Shown here piece after piece: positions 1 through 8,132 of a DNA stretch of 64,000 nt (position 1 is its first letter; every line of letters begins with the position of its first letter). The notes beneath the pieces are model-generated. The model saw only the letters and a list, made by a program, of their open reading frames with translations, ran no database searches and was not told where the DNA came from. The DNA lies in contig DAIMEJ010000014.1 of NCBI GenBank assembly GCA_036725345.1, positions 14,543-78,542 on the forward strand, written 5' to 3'. Both the position numbers and the translations under genes were made by a program. Source of the DNA: JAPLJU01 sp036725345 (GTDB lineage: Bacteria > Desulfobacterota > Syntrophia > Syntrophales > UBA2192).

Positions 1-1
1 T

Positions 2-913
2 GCCATCCAGAGAAATCTCCTGATTCTGGAGGATCAGGGAGGCGACAAGTTTTTCGGCGAGCCGGCCCTGGACATCAATGATCTCATGCAGACAGACGCG
101 AAGGGCAGGGGCGTCATCAACATTATCATGGCCGACAGGCTCATGCAGGCTCCCAACCTCTACGCCACGTTTCTTCTCTGGCTTCTCGCGGAACTTTTCG
201 AACAGCTTCCGGAGGTGGGCGATCCCCCGAAACCGAAGCTCGTCTTCTTTTTCGATGAAGCGCATCTTCTGTTCGAGGACGTGCCGAAAGCCCTGGAGGA
301 CAAGATCGAACAGGTGGTCCGTCTGATCCGTTCGAAGGGGGTGGGCGTGTACTTCGTCACGCAGAACCCGATCGATATTCCCGACACGATCCTGGGGCAG
401 CTCGGAAACCGTGTCCAGCACGCCCTCAGGGCTTTCAGCCCGAAGGAGCAGAAGGCGGTAAAGGTGGCGGCGGAGACGTTCCGGGCCAATCCCAAGCTCA
501 ACACGACCAAGGCCATCCTCGAGCTTGCCGTTGGCGAAGCCCTGATATCCGTCCAGGACGAAAAAGGGGCCCCCACCGTGGTGGAAAAAGCCTGGGTCCT
601 GCCGCCTCACAGCCGCCTCGGGACCCTCACGCCGGATGAGTCGGCGAAGCTGGTCAAAAGCTCCGTCCTCTATGGTCACTATGAAAAGATGGTGGATCGG
701 GAAAGCGCCTACGAGAAGTTGAAAGCGAAAGCCGTCCAGATGCAGCAGGAAGAAGCGGCAGTCGCGGCGGAGGTCAAGAAGAAGAAAGCGCCGCAGTCCG
801 AAACGGAAAAGATGATCGGTGCCGCTGCCAAGAGCGCCGCCCACGCTATCGGGAGTCAGATCGGCCGGCAGATCATCCGCGGGGTCCTGGGCTCGATCTT
901 CGGAAAGCGCTAA
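2..913 (+). CDS. HerA-like ATPase (DUF853/YjgR type), 3' part
   Basis: The reading frame is already open at the window edge, so the N-terminus with the Walker A loop is missing. The visible 303 residues contain a Walker B strand (FFFDEAHLLF), a stretch VYFVTQNPIDIP typical of the HerA/FtsK-like DUF853 family, and a C-terminal alanine/lysine-rich region ending in GRQIIRGVLGSIFGKR, the usual end of YjgR-like proteins. Proteins of this family are cytosolic RecA-fold ATPases annotated as helicase-like; their substrate is not established. The stop is TAA at 911-913. The next gene on the same strand lies about 100 bases downstream beyond an AT-rich spacer, so it is probably not in the same operon. 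Confidence 0.85.
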   Translation, partial: AIQRNLLILEDQGGDKFFGEPALDINDLMQTDAKGRGVINIIMADRLMQAPNLYATFLLWLLAELFEQLPEVGDPPKPKLVFFFDEAHLLFEDVPKALEDKIEQVVRLIRSKGVGVYFVTQNPIDIPDTILGQLGNRVQHALRAFSPKEQKAVKVAAETFRANPKLNTTKAILELAVGEALISVQDEKGAPTVVEKAWVLPPHSRLGTLTPDESAKLVKSSVLYGHYEKMVDRESAYEKLKAKAVQMQQEEAAVAAEVKKKKAPQSETEKMIGAAAKSAAHAIGSQIGRQIIRGVLGSIFGKR

Positions 914-929
914 TAGAGGCCGTTTTGAG

Positions 930-981
930 TTATGAGTTGAGAGTATCCATTCATTCATAATTCGACATTCAACACTCATAA
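930..981. repeat. AT-rich imperfect inverted repeat
   Basis: The spacer after the HerA-like gene contains ttatgagttgag (930-941) and ttcaacactcataa (968-981), which can pair with one bulge. It also has repeated cataatt words. Base composition is much more AT-rich than the flanking genes. No T-run follows, so a simple terminator is not supported; it may be a dispersed intergenic repeat. Confidence 0.35.
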
Positions 982-1010
982 TTGGAGCGGGCGGATTGCC
1001 CGCGACGCTC

Positions 1011-1292
1011 ATGCTCTGGGTTGTCGATAAAATCAAAACCCGTCTCGTTCTCGATGAGGCGGGTTTTTTAATCGAGGTCCCCATACAGATCGAGCTTGAG
1101 TACGAGCTCGATGGGACAAAGGTTCGGTCCTCTTCCACATCGAAAAAAATTTACTTCAACCGGCCCGCGCTGCTCAAGGAATGTCCCGGCCGGTCGGCCG
1201 CTGAACTGGACCGCCTGGTGGACCGGGCCGTCGAAAGGGCCATTGAGGCACACTTCTTGTCTCGGCAGTACTCTTTCGAGGGGGAACAATAA
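1011..1292 (+). CDS. Hypothetical small protein
   Basis: A 93-residue protein begins at the ATG at 1011; a TTG at 996 in the same frame is also possible. The sequence is mixed alpha/beta with a regular third-position GC bias: an N-terminal strand-rich part (KTRLVLDEAGFLIEVPIQI) followed by a charged C-terminal helix. There is no signal peptide and no motif I recognise. A hairpin resembling a terminator overlaps the 5' part of the frame (1036-1069), which casts some doubt on whether this is a translated gene. It stands about 100 bases upstream of an acyl-CoA dehydrogenase on the same strand. Confidence 0.45.
   Translation: MLWVVDKIKTRLVLDEAGFLIEVPIQIELEYELDGTKVRSSSTSKKIYFNRPALLKECPGRSAAELDRLVDRAVERAIEAHFLSRQYSFEGEQ
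1036..1069 (+). terminator. Terminator-like hairpin inside a small ORF
   Basis: aaacccg-t-ctc and gag-g-cgggttt form a stem with one internal mismatch, followed directly by a run of T. This has the layout of a rho-independent terminator and could end transcription from the HerA-like gene. Its placement inside the following small reading frame is odd. Confidence 0.4.
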
Positions 1293-1398
1293 GATTCCCC
1301 CTCGAATCGATGTATTCGGAACGCGCGAGGAGAAACAGGTTTGTGGATTTTACGAACGATTCAATAGAACCTTGATAGAGGGAAAGGGGGATGTGTGA

Positions 1399-2661
1399 AT
1401 GCTGGACCATCTTTTGACGAAGGAACAGATCAGGATCAGGGACGAGGCCCGAGACCTCGTGAAGTGGGTGCCGCGCCAGATGATCCTTGATATGGACACG
1501 GACAAGATCAAATTCCCCAAGGAGTTCCTGCAGGAGGCCGCGCGGCGGAACCTTCTCGGGTGCCGTTACCCGAAGAAGTGGGGCGGCAGGGACATGGACT
1601 GGGTCACGACCTGCATGATCATGGAAGAGGTGGGGACCCTGGGTTACGAGTTTTCCTGTGTGTTCGGGGTCGGCGCCGAGCTGGTGTGTGATGCCGTCGT
1701 CCTTCACGGCACGGACGCGCAAAAGGAGAAGTACGTCAAACCCCTGCTCCGGGGAGAGCGTTTCGCCGCCGAGTGCCTCACCGAGCCGAGAGGGGGGTCC
1801 GATTTCTTCGGGGCGACCACGAAGGCGGAGGACCGGGGGGATCACTTCGTCCTCAACGGCCAGAAGCGCTTCATCGTCGGCGCCGAAGGAGCGGATTTTT
1901 TCCTCGTCTACGCCCGCACGAACCCGGACGCGAAGCCCCAAAACTCTATCACGTGTTTCATCGTGGACAGGGGAGCCGGTGTCGAGACGAAGTATCTTTA
2001 CGGCCTCATGGGCTGCCGGGGCGGCGGCACGGGGCGCCTCGTCTTCAGGAATGTCGTCGTACCCAGGGAGAACATTGTGGGGAAGCTCCACGGGGCCTAT
2101 GATGTTTTCAACACCATGATGATCCCGGAGCGCCTGGGTACCGCCGCCATGACCATCGGGTCCGCCCGGGCCGCCCTCGACGTCGCGACGAACTACACGA
2201 CGAAGCGGAAGGCCTTCGGGAAGGTCATCAACACGTTCCAGGGGGTGAGCTTCCAGGTGGCCGAGGCGGCCATGCTCCTCGATGCCTGTCAGGCCATGGC
2301 GTATTCGACGGCCCGCGCCGTGGACACCGGCGTGGACATGGACCGGATCCGGCGGTACGTGTCGGAAACGAAGAAATTCGTCACGGAGGCCTGTCAGAAG
2401 GTCGTGCACAACTCGATGCAGGTCATGGGGGGGATCGGCTACACCAACGTCTTCCCCGTCGAAAGGATCCACCGGGATATCCGCCTGGCCTCCATCTGGA
2501 CGGGAACGAGCGAGATCATGTCCATGATCGTCGCCCACGAGTGGTACCGGGAATTCCTGAAGAAGAAACTGCCCAGGGACTACGAAGCGGATGCCCAGGA
2601 AGCCCACGCGGCGGATGAGAAGATCTACACCGACGAGGACATGTGGAAGCCGGGCGGGTAG
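1399..2661 (+). CDS. Acyl-CoA dehydrogenase
   Basis: A 420-residue flavoprotein of normal family length. It should oxidise an acyl-CoA to the 2-enoyl-CoA with FAD and electron-transfer flavoprotein as acceptor. Visible family features are AECLTEPRGGSD near residue 124, the FAD/dimer segment RKAFGKVINTFQG near 270, and QVMGGIGYTNVFPVERIHRD near 341. At the place of the usual C-terminal catalytic Glu (YEGT in medium-chain enzymes) it has WTGT (Thr368). A Glu sits instead at 244 in MIPERLGTA, the position of the base in isovaleryl-CoA and long-chain enzymes. It could therefore act on a branched or long acyl-CoA, but the substrate cannot be told. A strong terminator follows. Confidence 0.93.
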   Translation: MLDHLLTKEQIRIRDEARDLVKWVPRQMILDMDTDKIKFPKEFLQEAARRNLLGCRYPKKWGGRDMDWVTTCMIMEEVGTLGYEFSCVFGVGAELVCDAVVLHGTDAQKEKYVKPLLRGERFAAECLTEPRGGSDFFGATTKAEDRGDHFVLNGQKRFIVGAEGADFFLVYARTNPDAKPQNSITCFIVDRGAGVETKYLYGLMGCRGGGTGRLVFRNVVVPRENIVGKLHGAYDVFNTMMIPERLGTAAMTIGSARAALDVATNYTTKRKAFGKVINTFQGVSFQVAEAAMLLDACQAMAYSTARAVDTGVDMDRIRRYVSETKKFVTEACQKVVHNSMQVMGGIGYTNVFPVERIHRDIRLASIWTGTSEIMSMIVAHEWYREFLKKKLPRDYEADAQEAHAADEKIYTDEDMWKPGG

Positions 2662-2693
2662 AGCGGGCAAAGTGATGGTCGGAGAGCGCTAAG

Positions 2694-2732
2694 ACGCCTG
2701 CAGCAGGCAGTGACTGCAGGCGCCTTTTTTTC
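2694..2732 (+). terminator. Rho-independent terminator
   Basis: gcctgcag (2696-2703) pairs with ctgcaggc (2714-2721) and is followed by a run of seven T. It sits just after the acyl-CoA dehydrogenase gene and before the 3' end of the convergent FN3 gene. Confidence 0.85.
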
Positions 2733-2739
2733 AACGGAC

Positions 2740-4308
2740 CTAGTAGGTAAACACTATTTTACTGAGGATATCCACGTCACTCCTCTGTGTCGCTGCGCTC
2801 TGGTAGGCCATACCGTCGGCATAAGTATTTTTTCCCAACGGCACCCTGTAGTAATTCGAGTAGCTGCTCGTGGACACCTCGATCACCAGGTAATAGGTTG
2901 TCCCCTTCTTCACACTTACAGGGGAAGAAAAAGCAACCTTTATCCAGCCGGGGTTCCTGTGCTCCTTGGACGTTACCTGGGAGGGTAAAATCTGCCCGGA
3001 CGCAAGCGTGGACCCGCCCGGGGACGTCCGGATGCTGACCTTTACGGGCATGTTCGGCGATCTGTACTTCGCCAGGGCAACGGTCACGGATTCAAGCCTG
3101 GAGCCGATGGCCTTGAAGGACTGCGCGTAGAGCTTTCTTGTGCTTGAATAACCCAGGTTCCATGCGGTGTAGGGCTTTGCAGAAATGATCAGCTCCTGGA
3201 TTGGACCCGGCGTCGGTTCCGTAGCGGGCTCTGGAGTCGGCGTCGGTTCCGGTGTGGGGACTCTGTAGCTGACTTCGTTCGAGTACCCGCTTTCGTTTCC
3301 CGCGGTGTCGAGCGCCGTGACGCTGAAGTAGTAGGTTCTCCCGGCCGTGAGGTCGCTGATCGTGCAGGTTGTCGACTTGCCGACGTTGGTGTTGCAGGAG
3401 TATGTCCGGCTCGCCGTGCCGCTGTAGACCTTGTAGGCCTGCAGGTCCGAATCGGTATTTGCATTCCAGGCCAGTGTCACCTGGGCGGCATAAGCCTCGC
3501 CCGAAAAAAGTTGAAGCGCGAGGCCCAGGGCAAACACGATAACGATGCCCGGATGAACAGGGTGAGGACGCTTCTTGCCCGTGAACCTCCTGACCCCGAT
3601 TCGCGCGATCAGGCACATCGCGGCAAGCAGCACCGGAAGGCCCAGGGCCGAGGCCCCATAGTGTTTGATGCCGTAGACGACTGGTGTGAGCGCCCAACGG
3701 GTCAGGGTCTTCAGGTATTCCCGGTTGCGGATGAAGTCGGCGATAGGCGGCGATAGCCTGTAGTACAGGCCCACGAGCATCCTGCCCGGCGTGTTGGTCA
3801 GGAGGGCCTCATCCCTGAACTTTCTCAGGACCGTGACCTCCGTGGCCATGTGGCTGCCGTAAGCGGCCGTCGCGATGAAGCAGCCCCCTCCGCCCCCTCC
3901 TCCGGATGACGGGCTGGCGGGTGACGGGTCGGAGGAAGGTGATGAGCCGGCGGGCACGGTGTAGCTGACTTCCGCCGCGTAGCTGCTCTCATCTCCCTCG
4001 GCGTTGTAAGCCGTAGCGGTGAAGAAGTAGGTGATCCCGTCCTGAAGTCCCGAGACAATGCAACTGGTCCAGTTACCGACGTCGATGACCGCCGAGTATG
4101 CCCTGCTTGCCCTGCCGTAATAGACTTTATATCCGGTGACGGTCGGCTCGCTGTTGGCATTCCAGGCCAGTGTAATCTGGGCGGCGCGAGCGTCCTGTGA
4201 AAAGACTGGAAGTATGAAGATTGCGGTGAGCAAAAGGAGGATGCTCAGCAAGAGGAGATGAAAATGCGCTTTTCGCCGTCTGTCTGGTTCTTTGCGTTTC
4301 AAGATCAT
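2740..4308 (-). CDS. Double FN3 / CFI-box surface protein, apparent tandem fusion
   Basis: The 522-residue protein reads as two secreted proteins in series. Residues 1-43 form a signal peptide ending ARAA-Q. Residues 44-118 are a fibronectin type III domain. Then come a glycine run, the CFI box (CFIATAAYGS, 143-152), and a membrane segment with basic residues (about 221-242), the layout of a C-terminal CFI-box sorting domain. A second signal-like segment follows (about 252-274, ending EAYAA-Q) and a second FN3 domain whose first residues (QVTLAWNAN) match those of the first. Pro/Thr-rich linker repeats (351-368) lead to a beta-rich C-terminal domain (about 370-522). Sorting boxes normally end a protein, so this internal one is unusual. 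A candidate sigma-54 promoter lies upstream. Confidence 0.8.
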   Translation of the reverse strand: MILKRKEPDRRRKAHFHLLLLSILLLLTAIFILPVFSQDARAAQITLAWNANSEPTVTGYKVYYGRASRAYSAVIDVGNWTSCIVSGLQDGITYFFTATAYNAEGDESSYAAEVSYTVPAGSSPSSDPSPASPSSGGGGGGGCFIATAAYGSHMATEVTVLRKFRDEALLTNTPGRMLVGLYYRLSPPIADFIRNREYLKTLTRWALTPVVYGIKHYGASALGLPVLLAAMCLIARIGVRRFTGKKRPHPVHPGIVIVFALGLALQLFSGEAYAAQVTLAWNANTDSDLQAYKVYSGTASRTYSCNTNVGKSTTCTISDLTAGRTYYFSVTALDTAGNESGYSNEVSYRVPTPEPTPTPEPATEPTPGPIQELIISAKPYTAWNLGYSSTRKLYAQSFKAIGSRLESVTVALAKYRSPNMPVKVSIRTSPGGSTLASGQILPSQVTSKEHRNPGWIKVAFSSPVSVKKGTTYYLVIEVSTSSYSNYYRVPLGKNTYADGMAYQSAATQRSDVDILSKIVFTY

Positions 4309-4368
4309 CTTATCTGTTTGAATATGCTGGGGATTTTATAAAAATAACTCAGCGCCGGGCATCATAGG

Positions 4369-4384
4369 AGCAATGACCGTACCA
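4369..4384 (-). promoter_or_regulatory. Candidate sigma-54 (-24/-12) promoter
   Basis: Read on the minus strand the site is TGGTACGGTCATTGCT. It differs from the consensus TGGCACG-N4-TTGC(A/T) at one base and keeps the essential GG and GC separated by ten bases. Transcription would start near 4358, about 50 bases before the FN3/CFI-box gene. The next gene upstream on the same strand encodes a sigma-54 activator. Confidence 0.6.
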
Positions 4385-4402
4385 GAAGGGCATTTAAACT
4401 AT

Positions 4403-4424
4403 AACATCTTGATATTATGATGTT
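4403..4424. repeat. Short inverted repeat upstream of the -24 element
   Basis: aacatc (4403-4408) and gatgtt (4419-4424) are exact reverse complements ten bases apart, in an AT-rich stretch just upstream of the candidate sigma-54 promoter. It could be a bend or protein-binding site. The stem is too short for confidence. Confidence 0.3.
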
Positions 4425-4484
4425 TTTAATTTTTATCGGCCCGGCGAAGAAACGAAAAAGAGGGAAAAAGTGAAGGGGTTGTCA

Positions 4485-4520
4485 TACAGTATCTGGCAGG
4501 TAATAGGGTAAGATACTGTA
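4485..4520. promoter_or_regulatory. Perfect 10-bp inverted repeat, candidate enhancer (UAS)
   Basis: TACAGTATCT (4485-4494) and AGATACTGTA (4511-4520) are exact reverse complements with a 16-base spacer. The centre lies about 145 bases upstream of the predicted start of the sigma-54 promoter, the usual distance for an NtrC-family enhancer site. The rest of the 495-base gap (4309-4803) is AT-rich and holds no gene that I can support. Confidence 0.5.
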
Positions 4521-4803
4521 AATATTTGCTTTATTTAGTGTTTGTTTTTTCCTCCAATCGGCAAATTGAGTCCCCCGGCTTCCTCCTGGTGTCGTCTGGA
4601 TGATCCAATCCCACCCTCCTGCAATTTAAGGTGCGGCAAAAAAATATGGGGACCGATCCGGCGGAAAGAAAGATTTTAAATTATTGATTATAAAAGTAAT
4701 ATCAATAATTCAGCGTAAAAACAGGCTCTATTCGGCCCTGAGAAATGAAGATTTTTCGGGCTGAATGGTTTGTTTTTCCGAATGAAGACGGCAAGCGGAG
4801 GGT

Positions 4804-6171
4804 TTACCCTTCACTATCCTGCCTGAAGTCAAGGGGATTGATATGATATTTGTTAAGAAGTTCATAGAGATCGGCCCTGTATTTACCGGCGAGCTTTGAC
4901 GCCTGGCTTACATTTCCCCGGCTGATCTTCATGAGCTGGATGAGATAGTTCTTCTCGAAATCCTTCTTGGATTCCCTGAAGGGTTTAAACAGGTGATCGG
5001 TCATTTCCTGGCTCGACAGGATGATCAGATCTTCAGAGATGACATCCTCTGTCGACATGACGACGGCGCACTCGATAATGTTTTCCAGTTCTCTCACGTT
5101 ACCCGGCCAGGGATGAAGCATAAGTTTCTGAATGGCCGCCGGGGAGAGGGTCTTGGCGGGCTTCTTCTGTTTCTCCGCCACCTTGGCCAGGAAGTACGAC
5201 GCCAGAAGAGGGATGTCTTCCTTCCTCTCCCTCAGGGGGGGCATCCTGATCGGGATGACGTGGATGCGGTAAAAGAGGTCGCTGCGGAAGTTCCCCGCGT
5301 CGACTTCCTTTTCGATATCCTTGTTCGAAGCGGAGATGATCCGGATATCGACCTTGGTTTTCCTGTGGGTCCCCAGCGGATAAAATTCTTTTTCCTCCAG
5401 CGCCTTGAGGAGCTTGCCCTGCATGACCAGAGGGATCTCGGATATCTCGTCCATGAAGATGGTCCCCCCCTCGGCCTGGACGAACAGGCCCTTTTTGCTT
5501 GCGACGGCACCGGTGAACGCCCCCTTCTCAAAACCGAAGAGTTCGCTTTCGAGAAGGTTGGCGGGGATGGCCGCGCAATTAATGGCGACGAAGGGGTGGT
5601 CTTTCCTGTCGCTCAGCTGATGGAGGGCTTTGGCGATCATCCCTTTCCCCGTTCCGCTCTCGCCGCTGATGAAGACATTGGAGTCGGTTCCCGCCGCCAG
5701 CGCCACGACCTCGGATACCTGTTTCATGGCTTCGCTCTGGCCGATGATGTTCTGCCCTTCGAGGTCGGCCCTGATAATGCCCTGGAGACGCTTGACCTCT
5801 CTCGACAACCTTGATTTCTCTATGCCGTGCTGGATCTGAACGAGCAGATCCCGGTAATCAAAGGGCTTGGTCAGGTAGCTGTATGCTCCTTCTTTCATGG
5901 CCTCCACGGCGCTCTCAATCGTCCCGTAGGCCGTAAGGATGATCACCGGCAGGTCGGGATCGACCTCGCGGAGGTTTTTCATCAGGTCAATCCCGTTTGC
6001 CTCGGAGAGTTTCAAATCCAGAAGGGCGATATCAAAACCTCCTTCCAGGATTTTCTTTCTTGCCTCCTCGGTCTCCGAGGCCGTCACCACGGCATAACCT
6101 CCCGATTCCAGGCGCATTCGCAGCACCTTCAGGATGTTCAAATCATCGTCGACGACCAGTATTTTCTCCAT
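4804..6171 (-). CDS. Sigma-54-dependent response regulator, GlrR/QseF-like
   Basis: 455 residues with the three-part NtrC layout. The receiver domain (1-120) has the acidic pocket DDD at 8-10, phospho-acceptor Asp52, Thr80 and Lys102. The AAA+ domain has Walker A GESGTGKG (170-177), the sigma-54 contact loop GAFTGA (217-222), and Walker B IFMDE (238-242). The C-terminal region carries a helix-turn-helix ending RADLYELLNKYHI, a form typical of GlrR. All activator motifs are intact. It is the last gene of an operon with a sensor kinase and a lipoprotein in the same order as glrK-qseG-glrR in enterobacteria. A likely target is the sigma-54-type promoter just downstream. Confidence 0.93.
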   Translation of the reverse strand: MEKILVVDDDLNILKVLRMRLESGGYAVVTASETEEARKKILEGGFDIALLDLKLSEANGIDLMKNLREVDPDLPVIILTAYGTIESAVEAMKEGAYSYLTKPFDYRDLLVQIQHGIEKSRLSREVKRLQGIIRADLEGQNIIGQSEAMKQVSEVVALAAGTDSNVFISGESGTGKGMIAKALHQLSDRKDHPFVAINCAAIPANLLESELFGFEKGAFTGAVASKKGLFVQAEGGTIFMDEISEIPLVMQGKLLKALEEKEFYPLGTHRKTKVDIRIISASNKDIEKEVDAGNFRSDLFYRIHVIPIRMPPLRERKEDIPLLASYFLAKVAEKQKKPAKTLSPAAIQKLMLHPWPGNVRELENIIECAVVMSTEDVISEDLIILSSQEMTDHLFKPFRESKKDFEKNYLIQLMKISRGNVSQASKLAGKYRADLYELLNKYHINPLDFRQDSEG

Positions 6172-6180
6172 CCAGGGACC

Positions 6181-6702
6181 TCACTTGCGCGGCGTTTGCC
6201 TTCGTTTCTCCTCCAGGTTTCGATCGATGGCCTTCATCTGTTCAATTTGCTTCTCCAGGGTCTCGATCTGCTTCTCCAGGGTGTCAACCTGCTTCCTCAG
6301 GCCGGAGGCCCGCCTGTCCCGGTTGACCACTTCACTCAGGACGGGAATGAAGGATTCCGACGGTTGCCGGTATTCGCTCCGGGGATACTCGGAAACCAGT
6401 TTTGTAAAAGCATCGAGGGATTTCTGGTAGTCCCTCTGGGGGTTTTTCGGATGTGCATGGAGGTATCCGATGCGGTAAAGCGCCCGATCCGCCGCCGCCG
6501 GGTATTTTTCGGCGATCTGCTGGTATCCCTGGATTGCGGCCTGGTAATTCCCCCCTGCCGCCTGTTCATCGACCTCGACGGACTCCAGCCTGGCCGGGAC
6601 GACCTGCAACTGCGCACAGCCCGGGATGCCCAGGCCTATCCAGATGGCACAGGCAATGAAAAAGTAAAGGTGCTCCCTTTGCCGACTTCGCTTTCGGCCC
6701 AT
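6181..6702 (-). CDS. QseG-like lipoprotein with coiled coil
   Basis: 173 residues. A hydrophobic signal (residues 11-28) ends in IPGC, a lipobox with Cys29 as the lipidated residue. TPR-like helices follow (about 50-115, including YQQIAEKYP and FTKLVSEYPRSEY), then a heptad coiled coil (138-160) built from repeated TLEKQIE units, and a basic tail. Its place between a GlrK-like kinase and a GlrR-like regulator matches QseG, an outer-membrane lipoprotein that works with this kinase in enterobacteria. The start overlaps the 3' end of the kinase gene by 67 bases, so the two are probably co-translated. Sequence similarity to QseG itself was not tested. Confidence 0.75.
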   Translation of the reverse strand: MGRKRSRQREHLYFFIACAIWIGLGIPGCAQLQVVPARLESVEVDEQAAGGNYQAAIQGYQQIAEKYPAAADRALYRIGYLHAHPKNPQRDYQKSLDAFTKLVSEYPRSEYRQPSESFIPVLSEVVNRDRRASGLRKQVDTLEKQIETLEKQIEQMKAIDRNLEEKRRQTPRK

Positions 6703-8132
6703 ACGTGACCTCCGTGGGCGTTGATGATGTGCTTCACAATGGCTAAACCGAGACCCGTTCCGCGAATGGCCCCTTTCCCGTCGTCAACACGCTTGAATTT
6801 TTCGAAGACTTCTTTCAATTTCGAAGCGGGAATCCCGCGGCCTGTGTCGGAGACGGTTACTTCGACGCTCTTCTCACCGGTACCGTACCCGGCGACGACC
6901 GTGATGCGGCCGCCTTCCGCGGTGTATTTCATTGCATTGCTCAAGAGGTTCTCCAGGACTACATTAATCCGCTCCGCGTCTATCTTGAGCGCGGGCAGAC
7001 CCGGTTGGACTTGCGCCTGAAGGGTGATATTCTTTCTTTCCAGCACCGGTGAAAAGCGAAGCAGGTTTTTCTCAACGATAGGCTGCAGGCCGGCCTCTTG
7101 CAGGGAGAGGGTCATCATCCCGGACTCCATCATCGAAAAGTCCAGCAGCCGGTTGACGGAGCGGATGAGCCGCTCGCATTCTTCACGGATCAGGCCGTAA
7201 AGCTCCTGCTGCTTCTCGGGCATGGCGGCGAAGACGCCTTCCTGGAGCATGCTCGAAGCCTCCTTCAAGGCCGTCAGGGGCGTTCGCAATTCGTGAGAAA
7301 GGTAACCGATGTAGTCGATTTTCATCTGGTCCAGTTCCTTCAACCTGTCGCACATCGCGTTGAAAGACTCGGCCAGCTCCCGGATCTCGGGGGGTGATTT
7401 GACCTCGAGCGGGTCCCCGAAGTGGCCCCTCGCGACGGCCTTTGTTTTTTCCAGAAGGCGTAAAATGGGGGTGTTTACGGCCTGAGTGTTGATCACGGAA
7501 ATGATGACCACCATGAAGAAGGCCGCGGCGAGAGAAAGTTCAATCACATTTGTCGTCAGTGTCGAGGTCTCCTCGAGCTTCACTATTCTTTCATATCGGG
7601 CGTAGGACAGGGCCTGGGTGAGTTCGCGCAACTTCTGGCCGGCCTCCGAGGTGATTCGGTCCCTGTCCGCCCTGTAGCCGGCCAGTTCCGGTTCCGTGAA
7701 CTTCGGGCTTTTCATCCGGCCGACAACGCCTTCAAACAGGATGCCGTACCGGCCGTGTAAAACCCTGATGGGTTCCAGGTAGTCTCGACGGCGTGCCGGG
7801 TCGATAGAACCTTCCAACTCGGCCAACCGGCCGTTGAAGTCACTCTGAAAATCCTTGAACTGCCGGAGATACTCGGCGTCCTTGGACACGAAAAGCTTTT
7901 CCTCCGACGCATTTTCCCTGTCCAGAATTTCGAGGCACTCTTCGGAAAGGCGGATCATGCGGGTGTCCACCGTGGTAATCGAACGGATGTTTTTGTTGAG
8001 TTCGTTTAAAGTCCATATGGTATAAACGCCTGACAGAAGAACAATGATGATGATAAGGAGATAGCTGCTGATCAACCGGGAAAGGATGGAAAAGTTCAAT
8101 AACGCCTTCATGACTCCTCTGGATGACGACAA
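6636..8132 (-). CDS. Sensor histidine kinase, GlrK/QseE-like
   Basis: 498 residues. Two membrane segments (about 20-42 and 196-216) flank a helical periplasmic sensor of about 150 residues. A HAMP linker (217-267) follows. The HisKA helix has the H-box SHELRTPLTALKEA with His280. The ATPase domain has the N-box (NLLSNAMKYTAEGG), G1 (DTGRGIP) and G2 (GTGLGLAIV), so it should be an active kinase. It is first in the kinase-lipoprotein-activator operon and presumably phosphorylates Asp52 of the sigma-54 regulator. A later in-frame ATG (residue 8) is an alternative start. Confidence 0.92.
   Translation of the reverse strand: MSSSRGVMKALLNFSILSRLISSYLLIIIIVLLSGVYTIWTLNELNKNIRSITTVDTRMIRLSEECLEILDRENASEEKLFVSKDAEYLRQFKDFQSDFNGRLAELEGSIDPARRRDYLEPIRVLHGRYGILFEGVVGRMKSPKFTEPELAGYRADRDRITSEAGQKLRELTQALSYARYERIVKLEETSTLTTNVIELSLAAAFFMVVIISVINTQAVNTPILRLLEKTKAVARGHFGDPLEVKSPPEIRELAESFNAMCDRLKELDQMKIDYIGYLSHELRTPLTALKEASSMLQEGVFAAMPEKQQELYGLIREECERLIRSVNRLLDFSMMESGMMTLSLQEAGLQPIVEKNLLRFSPVLERKNITLQAQVQPGLPALKIDAERINVVLENLLSNAMKYTAEGGRITVVAGYGTGEKSVEVTVSDTGRGIPASKLKEVFEKFKRVDDGKGAIRGTGLGLAIVKHIINAHGGHVWAESEVGKGSTFTFSLPVPSG

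Noticed and set aside
4309..4803. Cyclic di-GMP riboswitch before the FN3/CFI-box gene
   Set aside because: No GEMM core consensus is present on the minus strand. The -24/-12 site explains the region better.
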